Part shown: in pieces, positions 21,937 to 27,909 of the stretch
Position numbering within the stretch: position 1 is the first letter of the stretch
Layout of the letters: each line of letters starts with the position of its first letter
From: Planctomycetota bacterium
Lineage (GTDB): Bacteria; Planctomycetota; Phycisphaerae; Sedimentisphaerales; Anaerobacaceae
Length of the DNA: 27,909 bases
Direction of reading: 5' to 3'
Assembly: GCA_026386835.1 (NCBI GenBank)
Contig: JAPLMV010000253.1
Location: forward strand, 1 to 27,909
Notes under the pieces: generated by a model
Database searches by the model: none
What the model was told of the DNA's origin: nothing
What the model saw: the letters and a program-made list of their open reading frames with translations, nothing else
Made by a program: the position numbers and the translations under genes

Positions 21937-22824
21937 ATGATTAGAATAATTACAATTGTTTGTATTTTTCTTTTAACGGTTTCTGTGGGGATAAGTTCCG
22001 ATGCCAACAGTGGTATGTGCGGCTCTGGCAGCGAATCGGCGGCTGACGGAAATAATGCTGCGAAAGACTGCAACGGCCCCACAGTTCTGCTGGATTTTGG
22101 CAAAGATAGTTTTAAGAAGAATTCCGTTCCCTCATTTATGTATTTTGTCCCGCTTATATCCCCTGTACCCGTTGAGAGACAAACCAGTATCGGCAATGAG
22201 CAGCAGGCAAGTGTTATATCTCGTGATAAAAAGGTTGATTCAGAAAATTTTTATGTGTCCTGCGAATTTTATATGTATGGTAATGGTTTTCACAAGAATA
22301 CATTTGACCATGCCGGGATGATAGCGAGAAATATTGATAATTTAAAAGAAGGCGAGCCGCTGAAGAATATACTCGATTATATTAAATTTGAGGGCCAGGG
22401 ATATGGGCGTATAGAGGTCGAAGGAACGATAAACGACTCTAATGAGACAGTGACAGAGGTAAATGTATACTTCAACGCAAGGGGGCAAAGAAGTCCTGTT
22501 ACCGTCGGCATCTACAGCGTAAATCCCAAAAACGGGAAATATAATTATGAAAACAGATATAATCAGATAGTTGCAAGGGTAAATGTGTTGACGTTCAAAA
22601 GGGGTCAAGACAGGCCAAGGATGGGAATAAAACTGGCATCCGTCAATAGTAATGAAGAGGCAGACGGCTATTGGGGTCATATTAAGGGCATGATAGCGAA
22701 TTTGTTTATAAAGCCGCTGGAGGTGGAAAAAATCGGTAATGATGCAATGCTCGACTTCGGCTATGCGCTATTAAAAGAAAGACCTGCGTTTACTTTTTCC
22801 AAGGCTAAAAATATAAAGGATTAA
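21937..22824 (+). CDS. Exported protein of unknown function between two plsC copies
   Basis: I do not recognise the family. From the ATG at 21937 the product begins M-I-R-I-I-T-I-V-C-I-F-L-L-T-V-S-V-G-I-S, a signal peptide, so it is exported; an upstream TTG at 21910 would add nine residues before it and is less likely. The first ~40 mature residues are Ser/Gly/Asn rich. The rest looks beta-rich (Y-V-S-C-E-F-Y-M-Y-G, G-R-I-E-V-E-G-T-I, V-T-E-V-N-V-Y-F-N) and has no recognised catalytic motif. Its position between two acyltransferase genes in an apparent operon suggests an envelope or lipid-related role, but this is only context. Confidence 0.7.
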   Translation: MIRIITIVCIFLLTVSVGISSDANSGMCGSGSESAADGNNAAKDCNGPTVLLDFGKDSFKKNSVPSFMYFVPLISPVPVERQTSIGNEQQASVISRDKKVDSENFYVSCEFYMYGNGFHKNTFDHAGMIARNIDNLKEGEPLKNILDYIKFEGQGYGRIEVEGTINDSNETVTEVNVYFNARGQRSPVTVGIYSVNPKNGKYNYENRYNQIVARVNVLTFKRGQDRPRMGIKLASVNSNEEADGYWGHIKGMIANLFIKPLEVEKIGNDAMLDFGYALLKERPAFTFSKAKNIKD

Positions 22825-22827
22825 CAA

Positions 22828-23505
22828 TTGCTCGGTATGGTAGAAAAACTTAAGAGCAGGGCTAAGTGGCTATGGTTTCGGCTGGCACGCTGGGGCTGCA
22901 GGGTTTTTTTTATTAACCTGTTTTTCCGTCTGCGCATTTATGGTTTGGAAAATATCCCACAGGATAGTGCCTTTGTTTTAATCAGCAACCATCAGAGTTT
23001 TCTGGACCCTCTGATTTGCTGGGTGCTGCTTAAAAGGCCTCTCTATTTTCTTGCCCGCAGCACACTTTTTGCCAATAGGTTTGTGAACCTGTTTATGTCT
23101 ACACTCGAGATGATATCCATAAAACGAGGCGAGGCGGACCTCAAGGCAATCAGGGTGGTTTTGGCAAAGCTCAGTGAAGGAAACAGTGTGTGTCTTTTTC
23201 CTGAAGGAACACGTACCCCTGACGGCAGGATTGCAAATTTTAAGCCTGGGTTTGGGCTTTTGTGCAAGGAAGGCGATGTGCCTGTTGTGCCGGTTGTGAT
23301 AGACGGGGCATTTGAATGTTGGCCGAGACAGCATAAGATATTCAGGCCGGGAAGTAAAATTGTAATAAACTACGGCAAGGCCATAACCGCTGAACAGATA
23401 AAAGAAATGAGCAACAAGGAACTTGCGAGCAGTTTGACCAGTACGCTCCGCAGGATGCAAAATGAATGCCGCATAAAGCAGGGCAAGGAACCATATAATT
23501 ATTGA
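22828..23505 (+). CDS. plsC: 1-acyl-sn-glycerol-3-phosphate acyltransferase, second copy
   Basis: This paralogue of the gene at 21264 carries H55-Q-S-F-L-D60 and F-P-E-G-T-R (124-129). I chose the TTG start at 22828 because AAAGGA lies 7-8 nt upstream; an ATG three codons later is possible but poorly spaced. Compared with the first copy it has two or three extra N-terminal residues and a similar end (R-R-M-Q-N-E-C-R-I-K versus R-K-M-Q-N-E-S-R-I-K). The similarity across the whole length points to duplication rather than separate acquisition. The stop TGA directly abuts the stop of holA on the other strand. Confidence 0.88.
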   Translation: MLGMVEKLKSRAKWLWFRLARWGCRVFFINLFFRLRIYGLENIPQDSAFVLISNHQSFLDPLICWVLLKRPLYFLARSTLFANRFVNLFMSTLEMISIKRGEADLKAIRVVLAKLSEGNSVCLFPEGTRTPDGRIANFKPGFGLLCKEGDVPVVPVVIDGAFECWPRQHKIFRPGSKIVINYGKAITAEQIKEMSNKELASSLTSTLRRMQNECRIKQGKEPYNY

Positions 23506-24507
23506 TTATGTTGCGGTCGTTGATGCGGCCAATTTGAATATCAGTTGTTCTGCGGCGATTTTAGCTTTGGTCTGGCCCGTTTTAATGGCGTAATCCATAG
23601 CGGCCAGTTCCTGCAGAATCCGGCCTATCTGCATTAAAGACATTTTTCGCACCTGAGCAAAAAAACTATCGGCTTTGTTGCGCCATATTCTAAGTTTACC
23701 TATAATCTGGTCTGTACTGACACCTTTTTCGAGCATGATTTTGGCATTGAACATCCTGCGAAAATGATAAGCAAAAGCGCCGACGACGGTATACTCTGCG
23801 GATTTGTCTTCGGCGAACATTTTCCTGAGTTGTTCGACAGCTCTTGCAACTCTGCCTTCAACAATTTCGTCAATAACTTCGAATGCATTAAACAGACGAT
23901 TATGACCTGTCAGCGACTCAATGTGAGCTGGCGTTATGGCTTTTTCTGTTCCGACGAACAATGCTAACTTGTCGATTTCGCTGTAAAGCCGGCCAAGACT
24001 ATCGCCAGTCAGTTCGATTAAAAGTTCGGCGGTTTGCTTGGTCAGGTTTTTGTTATGCGTCTCGGCAGCGTATCTTGTCATGTGCTGGGGCAGTTCCCAT
24101 GTTTTGGGCTGCTCTATGCTTATTAGTTCACCGATTGAAGGAAGTTTTTTGGATAATCTGGTATTGCTCGGCCAGCTTTCTACCGTCAGTATTAGTATTC
24201 CGGTTGGGCATGGATTTCCAAAATATTTTTCTAACAGCTCGCGATTTTTGGAAACAAAATCGCCTGCATCTTTTATAAGCACAACTCTTTTTTTAGTCAG
24301 GAAAGGCAATGTTCTCAATTCATCGAAAACATCTGATGCCAAAGCGGTATCTGCATCTACCTTAAAAAGACCAGTAGTCCTTTGTTCGGACTCAAGGAGT
24401 GAATCAAGCAGTTTTTCGCACTCGATGGCGACTATTGCATCGTCCCTGCCGGCAATTACATAAACAAAGTCGTGTTTTTTATCGGATTTAGCAGTACTCT
24501 TAACCAT
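23506..24507 (-). CDS. holA: DNA polymerase III subunit delta
   Basis: HolA is the wrench of the clamp loader that opens the beta clamp. The protein (333 residues) shows the HolA layout: an N-terminal AAA-like domain with D-A-D-T-A-L-A-S-D-V-F-D-E-L-R-T-L-P-F and K-K-R-V-V-L-I-K-D-A (about 50-82). L-T-G-D-S-L-G-R-L-Y-S-E-I-D-K-L (about 166-181), the most diagnostic block, and the C-terminal helical collar follow. As usual for delta, it has no functional P-loop. It converges with plsC without any gap: TGA (23503-23505) is followed at once by TTA (the reverse complement of TAA, 23506-23508), so no terminator can separate them. Confidence 0.9.
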   Translation of the reverse strand: MVKSTAKSDKKHDFVYVIAGRDDAIVAIECEKLLDSLLESEQRTTGLFKVDADTALASDVFDELRTLPFLTKKRVVLIKDAGDFVSKNRELLEKYFGNPCPTGILILTVESWPSNTRLSKKLPSIGELISIEQPKTWELPQHMTRYAAETHNKNLTKQTAELLIELTGDSLGRLYSEIDKLALFVGTEKAITPAHIESLTGHNRLFNAFEVIDEIVEGRVARAVEQLRKMFAEDKSAEYTVVGAFAYHFRRMFNAKIMLEKGVSTDQIIGKLRIWRNKADSFFAQVRKMSLMQIGRILQELAAMDYAIKTGQTKAKIAAEQLIFKLAASTTAT

Positions 24508-24545
24508 TGTTGAAACAGACAGACCCTGGGTGTTTCACAGGCTGA

Positions 24546-25811
24546 TTACTTTATCTCAACTATTTCGTTGAATCGCACAAGAGCGCCCGGTATTTGCGGA
24601 TGCGGTTCGATTGTTCCTGTCAAGCCGACCTTTTGGCCTAAAAATTTGCTAAAGTCGTTATTTGAAATCGCATTGGCCGGTGCGGCATAGCAAATGGTAT
24701 TGTTGGCGTCGTCAACTAAGCGATACTGCTTGAGTTCTACCGATGGGCCGAAAATATCCGACGGTTGGAGTTTCCCGATAGCTGCGTATTTGCTCTTGTC
24801 CTTGATTTGCGAGACCTTTTCAGCACGGGCCTTTTCTATTTCAGCTTTAATCTTTTGCAGATTTGCATCCTGCATACGAACTTCTTTAGCTATTTGGATT
24901 GCCATCTCGCAGCGTTCGAGCTGTTTGAGTTTAAGTTCCGCATAACGTGCGGCCCTGCCCGCCTCCTTGTCGCCTGCGATTTCAAGAAACCCTTTCTTTA
25001 TATTTTCATAATTCTGTTCGGCCATTGGTTTTGCACGCTCGGCGTCGAATTGTTTTTCCAACGCTTTGTAGTCTTCGATTTTTTTAACCTCTGCAGGATT
25101 CTCGACAGGAAGTTTGGTTGGGACAACAGCAGGGGTGTTTGGTTCTTTCTTTGGCTTTTGGACATCCGCATTAGCGTCGGTTACTGATGCCGTCGGCTGT
25201 GCAGCGATTGCAGCATTCGGCTCAATCACATTGGATTCGCCGGCCGGTACAGGTGTTGCGGGGGCATGGGCAACTGCATCAGCAGGTATGGTATATTGTG
25301 TCAGCACCCAAAGATATGCGAAAGGCGGCGGAGAAATCTTATAGTAGCCCTCGAGTTCCTCACCGAGCAGATGAACCTTTTCGCCTTTGTCGAGCTTTCC
25401 CTGCATGGTAGTTGAATGTATCGGTTTACGCTGGTCGGAGCCGGCATACACACGAACGGCATCGGCGTTAACGGTTCCGGTGGAAGAATTATTGCTGTCG
25501 ATGCGAATATACTGCATTGAAATCCAGGAGAAACTGCCTGCCGGCGGGACAATCTGAGACCAACTGTACTGGCTAGCGACAATTTTCACCTTGTCGGTTT
25601 TGTTTAATTTACCGCAGGCATAGTAATTTGTGCCAGGTCCCGAGCGAATAATGACGTCGTCTCCGGTTATCTGTGCCATGTACGGAAAAGCCGGCACGCC
25701 GGCCTTATTTACGTCGTCGGCCTGGGGTGAGCCTGCAGATTCCTCTGCAAAGACAACAGATGCCGATATCGCCAAACAGACAATGACAAACAACTTAATA
25801 TAAAGTCTCAT
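24546..25811 (-). CDS. Exported SH3-domain protein with a long helical region
   Basis: From the ATG at 25811 the product begins M-R-L-Y-I-K-L-F-V-I-V-C-L-A-I-S-A-S, a signal peptide; GGAG lies 9 nt upstream, and earlier in-frame starts add residues that are not peptide-like. A bacterial SH3 domain follows (D-D-V-I-I-R-S-G-P-G-T-N-Y-Y-A-C-G), with a second SH3-like segment (V-N-A-D-A-V-R-V-Y-A-G-S-D) after it. A Pro/Ala/Thr-rich linker leads to a coiled-coil region (about 250-350), and the tail resembles an OB-like fold (V-G-L-T-G-T-I-E-P-H). SH3 domains of this kind often bind peptidoglycan. A periplasmic cell-wall role is likely but unproven. Confidence 0.75.
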   Translation of the reverse strand: MRLYIKLFVIVCLAISASVVFAEESAGSPQADDVNKAGVPAFPYMAQITGDDVIIRSGPGTNYYACGKLNKTDKVKIVASQYSWSQIVPPAGSFSWISMQYIRIDSNNSSTGTVNADAVRVYAGSDQRKPIHSTTMQGKLDKGEKVHLLGEELEGYYKISPPPFAYLWVLTQYTIPADAVAHAPATPVPAGESNVIEPNAAIAAQPTASVTDANADVQKPKKEPNTPAVVPTKLPVENPAEVKKIEDYKALEKQFDAERAKPMAEQNYENIKKGFLEIAGDKEAGRAARYAELKLKQLERCEMAIQIAKEVRMQDANLQKIKAEIEKARAEKVSQIKDKSKYAAIGKLQPSDIFGPSVELKQYRLVDDANNTICYAAPANAISNNDFSKFLGQKVGLTGTIEPHPQIPGALVRFNEIVEIK

Positions 25812-25880
25812 TTTTTCCATCTCCAAAAAAGGGTTTGCTATAATCAAAATGCCTAACAGTTTAACCATCAAATGGTTTTC

Positions 25881-25909
25881 AAATTAGCACTACCTAAAGT
25901 AATTGTCAA
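25881..25909 (-). promoter_or_regulatory. Promoter of the SH3-domain gene
   Basis: On the minus strand TTGACA (25909-25904) is a perfect -35, and TAATTT (25886-25881) follows after 17 nt as a weak -10. This gives a leader of roughly 65 nt before the ATG at 25811. Confidence 0.55.
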
Positions 25910-25948
25910 CTTTTTTCTTGCTCCCTGCAGCTATGCGGAAGTTGCCTG

Positions 25949-27130
25949 TCAATTCTGCAGGCGAGCAAGTTCATCCTGACACATTTTTAATTGTCCCTGG
26001 TCGGAAAGTTTTTTGGCGGCTGCCGTTAAATGCCTTATGGCAGGAGCGGCCTGATTGAGATACCGCGAATATAAAAGGCCCAGCATCAGTTCGACTTGCT
26101 CGACGTATTCGTAATTGTGGTAATGTGCCAGAAACTTTTCATAGGCCTGAGCCGCCTGTGTGTGTTTATTTTCGCTGGCAAGGTGATTGGCAATATCCAA
26201 AAGCTGCTGGCGAGGCAAAAGCTGTTCACTGTCGATGCCGATAAGCTTCTGATAAATATCTGCAGCCGAGGCAAAATTGTGCTGAGCCATCAGACCGCTG
26301 ATTTCATCGCGAAGCTGCGTAATTTCTGCCTGCTGCGGGTTGACTGGTTTCTCTGTTATGTCCCTGGCGTTTATGTGCATTTTCGCCGGCTGGACAGAAA
26401 ATGGGTCGTAGCCCTTCGACACGATATCGCCATAGCGGCGACGCTGGTTCCACCTTTTGAGCATCGACCACAGGTCGAATGGGCTGGTGCTGACCAGGCC
26501 CACGCCGAGCATCAATAATATCGACAGGATTCCAAAGATATAACCGGCCAGATGTGCGTCATAGGCGACATTACGGGCAGTTCTCGATATAACATTATCG
26601 AGGATTATCATTTTGAATGCTATGAAATACAACGCCGGAATGTCAATTGTGTCGATGATAAATATGAACCAGTAAAGCACGGTAACCATAGTCTGCGGGA
26701 AAAGAACCAGGTATGCACCGGTTACAGCGGCAATAGCGCCGCTGGCCCCGAGTACCGGCGTGGAACTGACAAGGGCGTGTCCTGTGGCACTGAAAACTGC
26801 CCCAGCGAGGTAAAAACATAAATAACCAATATGGCCGAGCCTGTCGTTGACGTTATTTCCAAACAGATACAAAAAGAACATATTGCCGAGGAGGTGCAGC
26901 CAACTGCCGTGCAGAAAGGCGTAAGTTACAAACTGCCACAGGTAAGGCCTGGCAGGGTTCAGCATAAACTGGTCGGCCCATGCCCGCAGCGCCTCCTCCG
27001 TGCGTCCACCGGCAGCAAAAGAATAATGAGGCGAATACGTGATTAGAAAAATAATCACATTGGCAAGAATAAGGGCGTAATTTGTGTATGGCGTCCGCCA
27101 GGGTCGAATATTTGTCCGAATCGGTATCAT
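25949..27130 (-). CDS. Rhomboid-family intramembrane serine protease with helical-repeat tail
   Basis: Rhomboids cleave transmembrane helices within the bilayer. Residues 1-220 hold about six hydrophobic segments and the core motifs H-G-S-W-L-H-L-L-G-N (74-83), G-A-S-G with the catalytic Ser130 (128-131) and Y-D-A-H-L-A-G-Y-I-F-G with the catalytic His193. A cytoplasmic region of about 170 residues follows and looks like TPR-type helix pairs (F-A-S-A-A-D-I-Y-Q-K-L, Q-A-A-Q-A-Y-E-K-F-L), probably for protein contacts. No Shine-Dalgarno site precedes the ATG at 27130, and the upstream sequence is very AT-rich, so translation may be weak or near-leaderless. Confidence 0.92.
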   Translation of the reverse strand: MIPIRTNIRPWRTPYTNYALILANVIIFLITYSPHYSFAAGGRTEEALRAWADQFMLNPARPYLWQFVTYAFLHGSWLHLLGNMFFLYLFGNNVNDRLGHIGYLCFYLAGAVFSATGHALVSSTPVLGASGAIAAVTGAYLVLFPQTMVTVLYWFIFIIDTIDIPALYFIAFKMIILDNVISRTARNVAYDAHLAGYIFGILSILLMLGVGLVSTSPFDLWSMLKRWNQRRRYGDIVSKGYDPFSVQPAKMHINARDITEKPVNPQQAEITQLRDEISGLMAQHNFASAADIYQKLIGIDSEQLLPRQQLLDIANHLASENKHTQAAQAYEKFLAHYHNYEYVEQVELMLGLLYSRYLNQAAPAIRHLTAAAKKLSDQGQLKMCQDELARLQN

Positions 27131-27442
27131 AGTTTAATTAAGCTAATAAAAGTAATATTTTTCAAACTGCTCAAAAGGGTATTGTAATCGCAGGGGGCTT
27201 TTTCAACAAGACATAAAAAAGGTTTCAAAAGGTTCTGGGTGCGATTGCCGTTTGTAGACGGTTTTTTTATGCTGTGAAGGTTTTTTTACTGGTTTTCTCC
27301 TGCCTGCCCTGCAAAGCCCGTTTTTAGGACGAAGTAAGGAGTTTATCGAAGGGGGCAAAAAATATACGCTCAATTTTCTTTCGTTTTTCTTCGTACCGGC
27401 GTATAATTGCATTAAATTATAGTACAAAAAAGGAGAACTTAT
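27131..27442. other. Intergenic region between divergent genes, with promoter-like site
   Basis: No credible gene is seen; the 74-codon minus-strand frame at 27203-27427 has no family features. CCGT-TTGTAG-ACGG (27248-27261) followed by seven T (27262-27268) is a weak terminator-like hairpin on the plus strand, but no plus-strand gene reads into it. TATAAT at 27402-27407 is a likely -10 for the flavoprotein gene at 27443. Confidence 0.45.
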
Positions 27443-27826
27443 ATGAACCTCGAAGAATTAAAACAGTTTATAAAGCAGCTTGGCTGGGGTTTCTTGGCTA
27501 CAACCGATAGCCGAAAGGTCGGCGTAAGACCGATGGCTGGCCTAATCTGGAAGGATAATCAGTTACTATGTGCGACATTTATCGCATCCGACAAGGTCGC
27601 TCAGCTTACAAAAGTCCCTTACGCCGAATATTGTTTCTGCGATTCTACCGGCAAGCACGTCCGCATTGCAGGCCATGGTTCTATTAGCACCGACAATGCC
27701 GAAAAACTCTGGCTGTTCAATCAGGTCCCGGAACTTGCGAAATATTTCCCCGACCCCGCTGCGCCGCAGTATGTAATTATCAAGATGATACCGGACAACA
27801 TCCGTGTAATATCCGGCAAGATATGA
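27443..27826 (+). CDS. Pyridoxamine 5'-phosphate oxidase-family (split-barrel) flavoprotein
   Basis: The 127-residue protein has the small PPOX split-barrel pattern: W-G-F-L-A-T-T-D-S-R near residues 15-24, G-V-R-P-M-A-G-L-I-W near 27-36, then the strands L-L-C-A-T-F and A-E-Y-C-F-C-D. A loop H-V-R-I-A-G-H-G-S-I is also typical. These proteins usually bind FMN or F420 as homodimers and reduce small substrates; the sequence does not say which. It is about 100 residues shorter than true PdxH, so vitamin B6 synthesis is not implied. A strong ribosome site (AAGGAG) precedes the ATG, and TATAAT lies at 27402-27407. Confidence 0.85.
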   Translation: MNLEELKQFIKQLGWGFLATTDSRKVGVRPMAGLIWKDNQLLCATFIASDKVAQLTKVPYAEYCFCDSTGKHVRIAGHGSISTDNAEKLWLFNQVPELAKYFPDPAAPQYVIIKMIPDNIRVISGKI

Positions 27827-27855
27827 ATTACGAACAGGTAAAAGTAAAATGACCT

Positions 27856-27884
27856 TTGTATTTTTCTCATTTTAACGCTATAAT
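27856..27884 (+). promoter_or_regulatory. Possible promoter for a gene starting beyond the window
   Basis: TTGTAT (27856-27861) and TATAAT (27879-27884) are 17 nt apart. The window ends with an ATG at 27907-27909, so a gene may begin there, but no codons after it are available. Confidence 0.45.
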
Positions 27885-27909
27885 TTCTTAGTGCACTACA
27901 CACAATATG

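Noticed and set aside
27203..27427. 74-codon minus-strand frame
   Set aside because: Low-complexity product with no start signal; it overlaps the likely promoter of the flavoprotein gene.

Overview
The window looks like a chromosomal piece of a Planctomycetota bacterium, most likely of the Phycisphaerae / Sedimentisphaerales type. This placement comes from family resemblance, not from a search. The clues are secreted RCC1-repeat and PKD-type proteins, a DUF3352-like exported protein, an EF-P with a TPGNLRA loop, a rhomboid protease with a helical-repeat tail, a GAF-SpoIIE phosphatase, and moderate GC content. Intergenic spaces are rich in word-like repeats and small hairpins. No CRISPR array, rRNA, tRNA or complete insertion sequence was seen.

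Layout. Positions 1-3082 hold the end of a large secreted RCC1/PKD protein, apparently broken by a one-base deletion, a GAF-like protein on the minus strand and a small membrane-anchored protein. Positions 3584-6441 carry an exported trypsin-like protease and a DUF3352-like exported protein. efp follows at 6594 behind a good sigma-70-type promoter. Positions 13039-7170 on the minus strand form a translation operon: nusA, infB (frameshifted), rbfA, a degenerate endonuclease III-like gene, and long-form hisG. Two terminator-like hairpins lie in the nusA leader, an arrangement that would suit NusA-dependent attenuation.

The span 13146-14256 holds no credible gene and is a patchwork of repeats. 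Next comes an AT-rich accessory module (14257-17064): an XRE regulator, a small overlapping acidic protein, a nuclease-helicase fusion of the DUF2075 type, and the C-terminal half of a Vsr endonuclease gene that begins exactly where the helicase gene ends. This is the best candidate for a defence-related system here.

Positions 17254-18836 encode a TsaC/Sua5 domain fused to a YwlE-like arginine phosphatase domain, followed by rpiB. This matches the ywlC-ywlE-ywlF gene order of Firmicutes with the first two genes fused. After a minus-strand acylphosphatase come a GAF-SpoIIE phosphatase, cmk, and two plsC paralogues flanking a secreted protein of unknown function. holA, an SH3-domain exported protein and a rhomboid protease lie on the minus strand. 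A small PPOX-family flavoprotein closes the window, with a possible promoter for a further gene at the edge.

Two genes (the RCC1/PKD protein and the essential infB) each appear to have lost one base in a short homopolymer. Because infB should be indispensable, assembly or sequencing error is the simplest explanation for both, and the raw reads should be consulted before either is called a true mutation.
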